Shown: in pieces, positions 34,446-46,392 of the stretch | Position numbering within the stretch: the stretch's first letter is position 1 | Layout: each line of letters begins with the position of its first letter | NCBI GenBank assembly: GCA_028564925.1 | Contig: CM053034.1 | Location: forward strand, 152,747,356-152,811,355 | Direction of reading: 5' to 3' | Source: Lithobates sylvaticus | Taxonomy: Eukaryota; Chordata; Amphibia; Anura; Ranidae | DNA length: 64,000 nucleotides | The notes under the pieces: model-generated | The model's input: the letters and a program-made list of their open reading frames with translations, nothing else | Told to the model about the DNA's origin: nothing | Database searches by the model: none | Translations under genes and position numbers: made by a program

Positions 34446-36395
34446 TTTTTTTTTTTTTTTTTTTTTTTTAAATGTAACATTTTTTAAATAGATTTTTTTA
34501 TTACTTACATTTTTCAACAGTCCTGTTGGGGGGAGGGTGCTTTGGTGAAATATCAGGGGTCTAAACAGGCCCTTGATAAATTAGACCTTAGAAAATAAAT
34601 TCAAACATAGTATTGGGATGCTGTGCGTCCCGATGCCCGGTGGGATTAGGATATAACGTGATATAACGTAAAAGGAAAATAAATAAATAAATGAAATAAG
34701 AATAAAGGTGGATGCGAATGTAAGCTATGTTCGAAAAAGTAATACCCACAATTGAATGGGGGAGGGGGAAAAATATAGTGGGTGTCCCTAATGTGGGAGG
34801 AGAGCTGGGTGAAGGAAAGGGGAGAGAGAAATTGAACAGATAGTATGTAATAGGTGCCTCTTGCCCTGGTGAGTAGAGCTAAATCCAGGAGGTCTTCCGA
34901 AATGACGAAACCTCCTGGAGATATGCGTCAGTGTGCACAAAGTGGTGCCAAGGTCTCCAGGTTTCACGAAAGATCTCCTCCCAGTTGTGCAGAGTGGCAG
35001 TGAGATCTTCCATATCTCTTAGTTTATTTACTTTAGAGAACCACAGGGCTTTGCATGGTGGGGTCTCTAATCTCCAACAGAGGGGGATGCCCGCCTTAGC
35101 TGCGTTCAGTATTTGGATTGTAAGGGAGGCCTTGTATTTCTTAATTGTTCGCGGTGAAAGGTGGAGCAAACAAGCCGCAGGGTCCCCTCCAAATTGACAT
35201 TTGTCAGATGTTTGATTGTTCCGGTCACCTCCCACCAGAATGGTTCAAGCCTGGGACAGTCCCAAAAGATATGCAACATTGTACCCTCCGTGTTGCCACT
35301 AGACATGTGCACAACAAAAAAATGTGTTTATTTTCGTTTCGTTTTTTTCGTTTCCGTTGATTCGTAACGATTCGTACATTCGTAAGTCGTTGGTGTTCGT
35401 ATTCGTAACGATTTGTACATTCGTAAGAGTTATTTTTCGTTGATTCGTTTTTTCGTTAGTTTCATTTTCGTTTATTCGAAATTCGGACGCATTCGTATTT
35501 ATTCGTACATTCGTAACATTCGTAGATTCGTAATCGGAGCATAATTCATAATTTTATGTAATGTGTATGCTATTATTACATTTTAATAATTTATGAATCG
35601 AAAAAAAGAAAGTTACGAATCGAAAAAAAAAAGTTACGAATCGAAAAAAAAAGTTACGAATGTACAAATTTTTTCGTTCAATCTATTCGAAGCACATTAA
35701 GCAGCACCATTGTAAGGGACACGGAAAATTACCAATTCAACAAAAAAAAAAAGAGTTACGAATCGGAAAAAAAAGTTACGAATGTACGAATTTTTTCGTT
35801 CAATCTATTCAAAGCATGTTAAGCAGCACCATTGTAAGGGACATGGAAAATTACCAATTCAACAAAAAAAAAAGTTACGAATGTACGAATTTTTTCGTTC
35901 ATTTTCGTTGTTCCTTTTTTCGTTTTTCGGATTTTCTTCATTCGTACATTCGTTGTTTCTAATTATTTTTTTTCGGATTTTCGTTGTTTTTCGGATTTGT
36001 TTGATTCGAACGATTCGTTAATCGGATTCGTACGATTCGAACGATTCGTTATTCGGATTCGTTCGATTCGTTCATTCGTACGAAAACGAAAAAAACTAAA
36101 AAAAAAGAAAAACGAAAAAAAACTAAACGAATTGCACATGTCTAGTTGCCACAGCGCCAACACAGGCTAGAAACTTGGGGGAAGAATCAGTGTAGAGTAG
36201 TAGGCACTCTGTACCACCGAGTCAGAATTTTGTAGCACATCTCTTGGACTCTGTTAGCTATGGAGGACTTCTGTGCAAAATTAAGGATCTTACTCCTGGA
36301 TAAGTTTAAAGGAAATTGTACAATTTGATTGTATACTGCATGGCCATCCTTGGAAACTGACTGAAACCAGACTTTAGAGTATTTGGTCATCTTTG
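34446..36395 (-). mobile_element. L1-type LINE, 3' end, interrupted by hAT
   Basis: The minus strand encodes the C-terminal part of an L1 ORF2. Recognisable are MCYKILTRWYRVPTTLH (about 36240-36187), GTMLHIFWDCPRLEPFW (about 35285-35235) and ILNAAKAGIPLCWR (about 35110). A 3' untranslated region follows to a T run at 34446-34469, the complement of the poly-A tail. The element is 5'-truncated and split by the hAT insertion at 35300-36144. Confidence 0.8.
35300..36144. mobile_element. TTCGTA-rich hAT-type element, TSD GTTGCCAC
   Basis: GTTGCCAC is duplicated at 35292-35299 and 36145-36152, and the ends are TAGACATGTGCAC and the complement TAGACATGTGCAA. Inside, TTCGT and TACGAA words fill the 845 bp. 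A ~117-bp block is tandemly doubled (about 35650-35765 and 35768-35880; CAGCACCATTGTAAGGGACA occurs in both). No coding sequence. It lies inside the L1 and is younger. Confidence 0.85.
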
Positions 36396-36767
36396 AGTAT
36401 TCCTAAAAATGTATTATTTTACAGTACATTCATCTACAGAGTTCTTTTTTAACCCTTTCATGATGGAGGGTAAAGCAAATCTTAATACCTGAACACTACT
36501 TTACAAGTTTGACATGTGTTAGTAAAACTGTACATATCATCACAACTACTTAGTCTAGGTAGGGGAATTATACCTTGCTTTTTTCAGGATAATTTAGGCT
36601 TTCATTTGAATATATCCTGATTTTTTTTTTTTTTTTTTTATGTTTTAAAATTGTAGCTGTATATTTCTTGCTATTACCTTAAATCTACCCCCAAAGAACA
36701 ACCCAAAATAAATTCTACTGCTCTTAACAATTGCAGTGATGATATCACATATGCGTATGCTATTTGT
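36396..36767. other. Intergenic DNA, nothing recognised
   Basis: Contains a poly-T at about 36620-36638. No feature otherwise. Confidence 0.4.
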
Positions 36768-38070
36768 TGTACAATCTGAGTTCCAAAAAAAGGTGGGACA
36801 CTGTAAAAGTTACGTAAAAACAGAATGCAATGATTTGCAAATATCATAAAGCCATATTTTATTCACAATAGATAATAGAAAACATATCAAAGGCAAATGC
36901 TTGAGAAAATGTACCATATTAAGAGAAAAATAACATAACTTTGAAATTGATGGCAACAAAACATTTAAAAAAAAGCTGGGACAGGGCAATGTTTACTATT
37001 GAGTAGCATCCTCTCCTCTTTTTTCAACAGTCTGTAAATGTCTGGGAACTGAGGAGACCAATACCTGGAGTTTTGGGCAAAGAATGCTGTCTCATTCTTG
37101 CCTGATATAGGATTCTTTTTCCATAAAAGATTCTAACTACTTAACAGTATTTTTTGCTTTGAGATGCATCTAATAGTTTCAATTGGTGAAAGATCTGGAC
37201 TGCAAGCAGGTCAGTTAAGCACCCAGGCTCTTCTACTATGAAGCCATGCTGTTGTCATAGATGCAGTATGCGGTTTAGCATTGTTCTGCTGAAATATCCA
37301 AGGCCTTCACTAAAAATCATCATCTGGATGGGAACAAGTACTGCTCTAAAACCTGAGTATATCTTTCAGCATTAATGGTGCCTTTTCAGATGTGCAAGCT
37401 GCCCATATTATACACAGTAATGCACCCCCTTACCATCAGAGATTCAAGCTTTTGAACTGAGCACTAATAACAAGCCAGAAGGTCCCTCTCCTCTTTAGTC
37501 TGGAGGATGTGTTGTCCATGGCTGCCAAAAAGAATGTCAAATTTTGTTTCGTCTGACCACAGAACAGTTTTCCATGTTGCAACAGACTATATTAAATGAG
37601 CTTTGACCCAGAGAAGACAGTGGTGGTTCTGAATTATGTTCAGGTACAGCTTCTTCTTTGCATGATAGAGCTTTACCTTGAATTTTGGATGGCATGGTGA
37701 ACTGTGTCCACAGGCAGTGATTTTGGAAGTTTTCCTGAGCCCATGCGGTGATGTCATCACAGAATCTTGCCTGTTTTTAATGTAGTGCAGTCTGAGGGCC
37801 CAAAGATCACGGACATTCAATATTGCGTTTTGGGCCTTGTTCCTTGTGCATAGATTTTTCTCCAAATTCTTTTGATGTTATTATGTACTGTAGATAATGA
37901 TATATTTAAATTCTTTGCAATTTTTACGTTGAGGAAAGTTATTCTGAAATTGTTGGACAATTTTAGACTCAGATTTTCACAGATTGGTGAACCTCAGCCC
38001 ATCTTTAGTTTTGAGAAACTCTGACTCTGTAAGATGCTTCCTCTCTTATCTCGCTAGCCTCTGAGCAAAC

Positions 38071-38208
38071 TTATGTAAGGGAGAGCTATGTGGACGGTAA
38101 TGTAAAGGGGGACTCTGATGTAAGTGAGGGCTTTGGTGAGCAGAGACTCCAAGAGCACCCCTTACATCAGAGTTCCCCTTTACATTACAATCCACAGAGC
38201 TCCCCCTT
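38071..38208. repeat. 138-bp hairpin repeat
   Basis: TTATGTAAGGGAGAGCT... at the left and ...AGCTCCCCCTTA at the right are imperfect inverted copies, as are ATGTAAAGGGGGACTCTGAT and ATCAGAGTTCCCCTTTACAT. With the next repeat it forms the block that interrupts the Tc1-like element. Confidence 0.7.
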
Positions 38209-38530
38209 AGGGCCCTTTCACATGGACAGACTCTGCCAAGTGAAGCCGCCTACTCAGCAGGGGATCTCTTCACTGATCCACGATGAGCAGGCAGATGACA
38301 GGTCCGTGTCTGCTCCGTTGTGCAGAGTGGACACAGACACAGCCCACTGTTCTCTATAGACCGCACTGACTGTCATCCAATCCGCTAGATGGATGGTGAA
38401 TGGATCTGTCTGTTTTAAATGGAGCGGATGCAGGCAGGTGTAAATGAACACGTCTGTTTACATCTGCTTTCCCACAAAGAACAATGGGTGGTCCAATTGG
38501 TTCACATTTGTAAAAGAAACCAGGAAGGGG
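38209..38530. mobile_element. GGGCCCTTTCACA-started MITE
   Basis: Starts TTAGGGCCCTTTCACATGGA and shares CAGATGACAGGTCCGTGTCT and GTCATCCAATCCGC with the copies at 17505-17735 and 53948-54331. The right end (near GGTTCACATTTG) is unclear. Confidence 0.55.
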
Positions 38531-38689
38531 TCCTACTGCAGGACCATAATCAAGCTTTTTGATGCCCCGTTTTACCTTGTCAATTTCAAAACTATCTTAT
38601 TTTTTTCTTAAAATGGTACATTTTCTAAGTTTAAACATTTGATGTATTCTCCTCTACTTAATGGTGGGTGATGAACAAGATAAAAATTG

Positions 38690-39590
38690 GGTGCCAGACA
38701 CTTTTATGATTAAAATAACCAGAAGTTTATTTCTCACAAACAGGAAACAGGACACCCTTAGTCAAAAATAGTAACGATCAGCTAATAGTCAGATTGGCAG
38801 ACTCCTTAGACAAAAAGGTGAGATAAGGTAGACAGCAGTACAGGAAAAGAGCCTTTAAGCTGAACCAGCACATCTGTACTTTGTAGGATAGGCTGTCTCC
38901 TATAGTAACTGAACTTAACTCATGGAAGGTGCAGGAACTTTATGGATGATTCCGTCTTGATGCTTTCCCAGGCTCTCCATGTGTCCCCGGTCCATGCAAG
39001 AGTCACCTCTGGTACTTCATCTCAGGTCTCCATCCTTTCCTTCATGCTTCCGAGTAATGAGCAGGCTCTCCCTTGCTGAACCTTGAGCACATGACTAGGC
39101 CTCAGTCTTCAGGCCTACCCAGCAGGAGATGTTCCACACACATCCCGCTCAGACCACAGCCCTGGGCGGGAAGACTAACATCACCTGACTTCTCCTAAAT
39201 AAATACCTTTTCACAGCATGCAAAGCTGTCAGTCTGATTGGCTGAGAAAGGTATGTTTATTCATAACCTGAACTCACTGTAGCTCATCACACTAATGTCA
39301 AAGGCAATGGCACCCCCTACTGACAAAAGGGAGAAACCACAGCTAAACAGGATTAGGGAGGAAGCCATTTCACCTCTAAACACTACAAATTAGCCAGGCT
39401 GGCTACCGCCCAGCATAACTAAATTTACCTGTAGCCCTATTCTAGGACAAGGGTGCTAAACATGCAAAGACAGTTCCTGGGCCTGGCATGTTAGCTTGCA
39501 AAGCTCCTCTGCAAATAAACAAGCCTGTGTAGAGTCCATTGTTGGAGAATGTTTTTTGTTAAAGGCTTGTGATAATGTCACACCTACCCC
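38690..39590 (-). mobile_element. Possible LTR fossil
   Basis: On the minus strand this stretch has the layout of an LTR: a GC-balanced body followed near 38715-38735 by an AATAAAC signal and a short end. No internal genes adjoin it, so it would be a solo or fragmentary copy. The family is not identified and the call is weak. Confidence 0.3.
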
Positions 39591-40300
39591 AATACAGGTG
39601 GTCAGACACTATAGTTGACTACTGTATTCTTCACCTATAGCAGCCCCCTTTCCCATAAGGCAAGCAGGCCTTCCGGTACTCGGTTGCCCCAAGGTATTAT
39701 ACACAATGCTATAGTGCCTGGCCACCACGCCAGGGCAGGCGAGAACTGAGCAAAGCAAACAGGTACTTGCAGTTGTCAGACAGGCAGAGTGGTTCTATGA
39801 CAGTCCAGGTAAAAGTCAGGCTGAGTTTAGGGAATAGTCCAATATTCGGTCCAAGGTCATACACAGGGAAATCCAAACTAGCAGAGCAAGGCAGACAGAC
39901 AGGTCTATCACAAGCATGAGACTGAAAGCTCGGCTCGCTTATAGTAGGTTTGGTTTCCACCCAGATACTGACCACATCAATCACCTTGCAGGTGTACAAA
40001 GACAGGGAGAATGCCATAGCCAAAACCAGGATGCTGGAATGAGGAGCACTAGACACTCCTTACACCTGCTCTGTACAATGGTATTGCAGAGAGCAGTCCC
40101 TTACCTCTGTTTTGAAAGTCCCTTGTCGGTGCTCTCCAGTCTTCCTTCCTGTGAGTGCCCCCTCAGCAAGCTGGCTACTATAGAGGTACAGGTGCATGCA
40201 TTTCTGATCCGGGCTGTGTGCATTTATAGACACGCACAGAGCAGCTTGGCCACGCCCTTCTCCCTTTGACTCTCCTTATTTGACTAAAAGGCAGGAGCCT
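39591..40300 (-). mobile_element. Possible second LTR-type fossil
   Basis: Sequence style (GGTACTTGCAGTTGTCAG, GTCCAAGGTCATACACAGG) resembles amphibian gypsy-type LTRs, but no coding part or paired end was found. Old and broken if real. Confidence 0.25.
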
Positions 40301-40320
40301 CCCCCCCCCCCCCCCCCCCC
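40301..40320 (+). repeat. Poly-C tract, 20 bases
   Basis: Uninterrupted C run next to a T2-like MITE. On the minus strand it is a G run with quadruplex potential. Confidence 0.9.
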
Positions 40321-40377
40321 TGCTCTCAGTGTCTCTTGTGAGACCTGGAGGTGGAACGTTCTGACTTTAGAACCACT

Positions 40378-40824
40378 TTAAATTGGTTGTAGAGGCTGAA
40401 GGTTTTTTACCTTCATGCATTCTATGCATGAAGGTAAAAAAGCTTCAGTGTGCAGCTCCCCCCTCAGCCCCCCTAATATTTAACAAAGCCCAATCTTGAT
40501 CCAGTGATGTGCACGAAACCCGCGGTTCTCCTGGGTCTCTCCTTCCTGATTGGCTGAGATGCAGCAGCAGGAGCCATTGGCTCCCACTGTTGTCAATCAC
40601 AGCCAGTGAGGTGGGTGCGGGGGGTGGGACTAAGCCACCCTCTCTGTGTGTTATGGACACTCAGGAGCAAGCATGCACAAGTGCCCCCACAGCAAGCACC
40701 CCCACAGCAAGCAGGAGAGGAGGATCGGGGCTGCTCTGTGCAAAACCACTGCACAGAGCAGGTAAGTATGACATGTTTGTTATTTTTGTTTATTATTAAA
40801 ATGTTTACTTTACAATCACTTTAA
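40378..40824. mobile_element. T2/Kolobok-like MITE, TTAA ends
   Basis: The left is TTAAATTGGTTGTAGAGGCT and the right is the complement TTAAAGTGATTGTAAAGTAA, so the termini pair. An inner hairpin at 40405-40440 reads TTTTTTACCTTCATGCAT and its complement. The interior contains ACCAATGGCTCC- and CTGATTGGCTGAG-type stretches. 447 bp, non-coding. Confidence 0.7.
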
Positions 40825-41304
40825 GGATTTCTTCATATATAGTAAAACACATGAATTTCTAAAAACAAGAAAATAAACTGGGTAAAAGATTGCCCCATCT
40901 CTCAGCCCTTCTTGCCCTTACTACAGATGTGCCCCAGTAATTATTTGCTAATGACTAAAAAAGATAATCCATACTTGTCAGTCTACCTACATTTCAAGGT
41001 TCAGTTTTGTGTACAGTAGATGCTGGTAGGCGTTGAAACATACATCAGCTTCTAATACTAGAGAATCTGATAGAGAAATTAGTACACTTGAGTTCCCAGC
41101 TCCCCCCCTAACTGTCATATTCATTATAAGTGGGCTATCAATACCAAGGCCTTTTTCACATGGGCATTGAAAAACAACCAGGCAGCTGAGGTGGGTTTTT
41201 ACCATGTTTCAGCCGCCTGTCAAAGCCCAGTAATAGTCATCCATAAAGCCAAGGCTGTGGCAAAAAAAATTAGGGCATGTAGTGTTGCGCAGGCAATACT
41301 ATCT

Positions 41305-42035
41305 GGCAATATGCCTCATAGTATAGATGGGCTTGCAGCATGATGAAGGGGGGATTAAATGTGAAATCCTTCTTTAAACAGCATTCGGAGAGGGCATATT
41401 GCCTTATTTTTTACCTCTAGCAAAATTTGGGCATCTTAGCTAGATACAGTGAAGTCAATAAGGAATGTGAAATTATGGTGCTTTTTGTTGGGTTTTAAGA
41501 GTGCAATAGAATGCAGATGGCCCCAGACCATTATGAAGCGCTTTAACTATCCTGATTTTATTTCTGTGCCAAAAATAAGACAGAAGAAGACAATTAAAAA
41601 TAGAAAAATAAAAAATGTAAAGCAACATGAAAGTAAAGATAAAAAATCCCCAAAATAAAGGAAAAAAACACAATAAAATAACACTAAAATAACTAAACTG
41701 AATATAACTCTCAAAGAACACACACCTTTAATAAATCCTATCTGGCAATATGCCTCATAGTATAGATGGGCTTGCAGCACGATGAAGGGGGAATTCAATG
41801 GGAAATACGCCCTCTCTGAGTAATATGCCCTCAGAGAGGGCATATTACCTTATTTTTTTACCTCTAGCAAAATTTGGGCATCTTAGCTAAATAGAGTGAA
41901 GTTAATGAGGAATGTGAAATTGTGGTGGTTTTTGTTGTGTTTTAAGGGTGCAATAGAATGTAGAAAAAAACACAATAAAATAACACTAAATTAACTAAAC
42001 TGAATATAACTCTCAAAGCACACATACCTTTAATA
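41305..42035. repeat. Local tandem duplication, ~437-bp unit
   Basis: 41305-41741 and 41742-42035 share a series of long matches: TCTGGCAATATGCCTCATAG, AGCAAAATTTGGGCATCTTA, CACAATAAAATAACACTAAA and GAATATAACTCTCAAAG. The second copy lacks roughly 130 bases of the first between the GTGCAATAGAATG and CACAATAAAATAAC blocks and has its own GAGAGGGCATATT hairpin (41810-41846). Gene content: none. Confidence 0.8.
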
Positions 42036-43061
42036 AATATAACTACTTGAATGTAACAAAACAATGTAGATTGTACACTTTTCACCTGAGCAGCTTAATG
42101 AGTGAAATTATTCTGATCATTCCCTCATAACCAGTAAGTAAAATAAAATATAAAGTAAGTATCTGTTTTGTACGTAAAATATATGACAGAAAATTTAGTG
42201 TAATATTCTGGAACATACAGATTTCATTTTAGTTTATACAATATATATTTAGTATTCTCTGCAAATGTAAACTATGTTTTGTTATTGAAGTTGCTGGCCC
42301 TGGTATTGTTCGCCTCATTCACAGTTTAATAAAAGAACGTTCTGCTTATTGAAAGTCCCGAAGATTATTGCTTGGCTGCAGAGCTGACCCTCTGCAGTAA
42401 AGGAAAGCTGTGTTTTCCAGCAGTTGTGCCCTATCATTATGGGCTATTAAAAGTATTTTTGTGAATGAAAGGAGTCATGACGGCAAAAAAGCCACCAAGG
42501 CAAAGCGGTGTTAATTACTGTGTTTGACAAAGTCTAATTACTGAAAGAGACAGCAAGGGAGGGAGAAGGAGGAGGCACGGATGGGGAACAGAGATTAGGG
42601 AAAGAGAAAGAGCACCAAGCTGAAGTAGGAAACATTAAAAATCTATGTTTACTAGGGAATAAGTTGATAAAATAAAACATAAGAAATACAATACCAGCAA
42701 TACCAGATGTGATTATATAATTTGGCGGCACAAACATCAATGGTGATGTCAGTTGTGCAGTCATTTATAGCAAATATCAGATTTCAGGTCCAAAAGGCAA
42801 CCCCCCTAATATTGAGGACCAATGATAATGTAACATAACTGTGTATACAGTGATCATGAAGTACAACATTTAGCATTAGAAGGTCGTCTGCATTTGTCAT
42901 ATGTAAACCAGCATTCTTAAGGGACTAACGGAGAGGAAGGAAATAATAAGAACTAGTTAGGGTTAAGTAAAGTTTAATAAGGGGTTAAATAGGAACATCA
43001 TTTCCAGTTTTTGTTTGCAATAGCAGGCTTCCTCAATACAAGAGCTGCTGTCAGAGTTCCG
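42036..43061. other. Mostly unique intergenic stretch
   Basis: No repeat family is visible. 42290-42560 has even composition and several TAATTA cores (GGTGTTAATTACTGTG, AGTCTAATTACTG), so it is a reasonable place to test for sequence conservation. Confidence 0.3.
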
Positions 43062-43066
43062 GATTA

Positions 43067-43300
43067 GGGATGGCCAAACTGCACTGGGTTTGGTTCAAGC
43101 AGGAATTAGCAAACTTCAAAAAAGTTCTTCCAATGCCTTGGTTGTCACAGGAATCCCAAAGTACAGACCATATATAGTCAATGATGTCATCCGGGAGACC
43201 CTGCATTCTTAGCAACCATTGACAGCAGGAAGCTATCATGGGTAATAGTGAAAGTAATACTATTATTATGCATGAAGTTCAACTGCTGCTGAATGAGAAA
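43067..43300. mobile_element. Possible TAGGGATG-ended hAT fragment
   Basis: It starts TTAGGGATGGCCAAACTGC, similar to the TIR TAGGGATGAGCC at 10762. The rest does not match the large element, and the right end was not found. Confidence 0.3.
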
Positions 43301-43361
43301 CTATTTGGGAGATCGTCTGAATGTCCAAACAGCCAAAGTTATTATACACTTGTATTTGGAC

Positions 43362-45450
43362 TTAAAGGATAGGTCCACCTTTCCACCTGTCATTTTGGCA
43401 GTTGAGTCCTGCTGTGTATATCTGGAGTGGGGATGAGATCAAGGTTCATGGATAAGTCCACCCTAACACTAAAATCTCTACATCTACAGACATCTACGAT
43501 CTAACACTAACCTATTTATTTCCCAAGTAATATTTATTGAATTTTATGAGAGAAAAATACAAAGACAATACGGAACAAACAATTGCATATGTTGTTATAC
43601 ATCAGTGAATTAGAATTTCTGGGTATATAGTAAGATGAATAATAATAGAAACATTTGTTTCCAGAAAGTGCTAATGACTATATTAAAGCAAAAGTAACAT
43701 TTAGAAAATGGAAAGTGATGAAAAATAAAAAATATAAATAAATAAATGTCCATTCCTGTATAAATAAGAAACATAACACATAACAAATAAATTATTCTTT
43801 CAATATGCACAGATATATTCTTGGCGTTCATGTTTATCTTTCAAGTTCATATGGTGTTTACACATGTTTGTCTCAGAAGGATACAGAGCTTCATATTATA
43901 AATGGTTAAGATGTGTAATCCCTATCCTAAATCCTTAAAAGACAAAATTAACATTGTATTAAAGTAATGTTACGTTTTGCCAAATAATGTAGCACATTAT
44001 ATTATTAATTTCTTCTCGTCCCAACCTACCCAAGTGGGATCTATCTGTGGTTGGGTGGGGGTTATATATGAGATCAATTAAAAGAGGTGTAATGGGAATC
44101 TTGTCAGTTGTTACGTATCACAATGGAGCCATGAAAAAATCCATTGTGAGGCCTTTATAGGAATTACGGGATACGTAAAATAGATCACAAATGAGGCGGA
44201 TCCAGCCGCTCTAAAATTTAATAAGCATATTTATTTATTTCTAATAAAAAGAAAAGGAAAAAAATGAATTGTTAGCCAATGTTTATCAGAATGTGTGAAG
44301 ATAATGACCTTTATTAGCAGATCCTGAAGTGAGTAGAATGTGAGGGAAAGGGATCAGGGGATTGCAAAAAGGAAGAGAAATAACTATAATGTGTAATCCA
44401 AATTTCTGAGATCCAGTTAATATTTAGAGGGTTGTATTTCTCTAAGATGAATTTCTTCTCGAAACTTGTCTATGTATATCAACCTTATATCTAGAATCTA
44501 TCAATATTGTTATGTCCGAGAAGTGTCAAAGAGAGTGGTTCATAAGATTTGGTAAGTAGATTGTCTAAATAAATCGGGTATATTATTGGAGGATTTTGAG
44601 GTAAGTATCCGTTTTAGTAAATTGCAACCAGCTAGACCATAAATGGATAAATTTGGAAGGGGAATCTCTAGCTTGGTGTATTAAGTCTTCCATTTCTGCT
44701 ATTTTTTTAATTTGAATGAACCAATCTTTTATAGTGGGCGGATCTGGCGAGCGCCAATTGCGAGGGATACACATATTTGCAGCTGAGATCATATGCATAG
44801 GTAGTGATCGTAAATATTTTTGAGATGATCGTGCTGAATAGTGAAGTAAGTTTTGTGCCGGTATATAATCTGTTTGAAAAGAAGTAATGTGAAATATTGA
44901 GAGGTTTGTTGTACCATCTCGATATTATTTTATATGCGTTTTCTTGTGCATTTACATTTAGGGCTCCCTTATGGGCAATCGTGTATATCGATTCATAGTC
45001 TTTATCTGGGATATGTATGGAACACTAACCTATTTAGCACTGTAAAGAAGAAATCAGTATACATTTTTTTTTTAAGTCAATCCGACCCAATCCCCCGCTG
45101 AGCTGTCAGCGGCGGATTTGCTGTGGAGGCGGGTGCAGAGGACACAGTCGACAGCGAAAGCCCCATAGTAGCTCTATGGATGACGTCACTCTCCATTCAT
45201 TTCACAGCCGTTGTCCTCAGCTGTCTCCTCTGCAGAGCTTCAGCTGCTGGAGACCAGACCAGACCAGATCGGCTTAAAAAAAAGGTATGTATACTGATTT
45301 CTTCTTTACAGGACTAGATAGGTTAGGCTTATATCGTGGATGTCTGTAGATGTAGAGATTTTAGTGTTAGGGTGGACTTATCCTTGAACCTTGATCTCAT
45401 CCCCGCTCCAGATATACACAGCAGGACTCAACTGCCAAAATGACTGCCCA
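43362..45450. mobile_element. T2-like MITE split by an L1
   Basis: The left part starts TTAAAGGATAGGTCCACC and runs to 43518. The right part, 45037 to about 45450, carries the inverted match: CTAACACTAAAATCTC pairs with GAGATTTTAGTGTTAG and GATGAGATCAAGG pairs with CCTTGATCTCATC. An inner pair, AAAGAAGAAATCAGTATACA and TGTATACTGATTTCTTCTTT, flanks a GC-rich core. The terminal TTAA on the right is not preserved. TTAAAGG ends fit Kolobok T2 MITEs. Confidence 0.7.
43519..45020 (-). mobile_element. L1-type LINE insertion, TSD 16 bp
   Basis: AACACTAACCTATTTA flanks the insert at 43503-43518 and 45021-45036, a target duplication of the length made by target-primed reverse transcription. Minus-strand sequence encodes the end of L1 ORF2: AYKIISRWYNKPLNIS near 44930, then SAANMCIPRNWRSPDPPTIK near 44760, stopping at 44583. 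A ~1-kb 3' untranslated region ends with an AATAAATATT signal near 43530. It is 5'-truncated; the tail is not a clean A run. Confidence 0.85.
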
Positions 45451-46129
45451 ACTCTGCAGATTATAATCTGACAGCTCCATGTATTGTATAAGCGATTGTC
45501 AACCTACCTGCCCTAGTGTAATCAGATATGGATCTGATTGGTAGTCCTGAGGCAATATAAGTATACGCAGTTGCAAGATGTTCTTAACGCTGAAAGTTTT
45601 TGTGTATCATACTAAGTCTATGGCTGGTTATTTTGTTATGGGCTGTATGCATTTTCTTTCATAAAAGTTTTTCTTTGGACAAAAAACAACAACTTCTTCC
45701 TTGGACAGCTCACATCACAAACATTGTGCACAGAGACAATCTGAGCTGCCAAGTGCCTTGTGATCGCTGTGATGACCAATCACAGTGATCACAAATGTAA
45801 ACAGCAAACTGTCGGGGAGCCCTCTTCTTCCTTATACAATGAAGGAACTATTCATTGAATGAATAGTTCTTTAGTTCCAGATCAGTGGCAGAAATTGGAG
45901 GTTGTGGGATTGTTTTTAACCCTTTCACCTCTTCCTATTTTGTATATATCTGCTACATTCACTTTGCAGTGACCTGTATATTTATTTTATTAATTACAGG
46001 TATATATAGCACTGAAAATGTATTATTTACGTTTTATACATTAACATCAGTCCCTGCCCTAAAAGGCGCAAATAAAATCTAAGGTCCCTATCTCAAATGC
46101 ACATATACAAGGGCCAACCTAAAATGGAG
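45451..46129. other. Intergenic DNA with small hairpins
   Basis: GTGATCGCTGTGATGACCAATCACAGTGATCAC at 45761-45793 is a hairpin, and GAACTATTCATTGAATGAATAGTTC at 45847-45871 is another. No gene or named element. Confidence 0.4.
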
Positions 46130-46262
46130 CTTATTAACCCAGCAGTGTGGCTTTGGAGTGTGGGAGGAAACGGAAGGACCTGGAGGAAACCCACACAATC
46201 ATTAGAAGAACATGCAAACTCCACGGAGTTTGTGTCCTGTTTGGGATTCAAACCCAAACATG
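46130..46262. repeat. Widespread vertebrate GGGAGGAAAC repeat
   Basis: GTGTGGGAGGAAACGGA, GGAGGAAACCCACA, GAACATGCAAACTCCAC and GGGATTCAAACCC occur in the order familiar from a dispersed repeat of fish and amphibian genomes. I do not recall its class with certainty. Confidence 0.5.
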
Positions 46263-46392
46263 TGCATATAACCATAACACCTTCACTTTCCTTGGTACCT
46301 GTACATCTGTATAACAACACCTTCATCTCCATCCTTGCACTGTATGTGACCTGTACGTTAGCTCCTTAATCTTCTACTCCCCCTGTGTATGT

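Larger units (their letters stand above)
36768..38655 (-). mobile_element. Tc1-like transposon, nearly full, split near its 5' end
   Basis: On the minus strand the order is 5' terminal part (about 38655-38600), a ~540-bp interruption, the transposase region (about 38025-37020), then the 3' terminal part with GCAATGATTTGCAAATATCA and TGGGACACTGTAA-type ends near 36770-36850. Recognisable transposase pieces include WSDETKF near the first Asp, AKKKLYLNIIQNHHCLLWVK and the LSPIE region. The usual QQDNAKPH motif reads QQNNAKPH, so the second catalytic Asp is lost. Several frames are broken; it is inactive. Confidence 0.8.

Noticed and set aside
46130-46262. tRNA-like GGGATTCAAACCC suggesting a tRNA gene
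   Set aside because: No acceptor or anticodon stem; the word belongs to a dispersed repeat.
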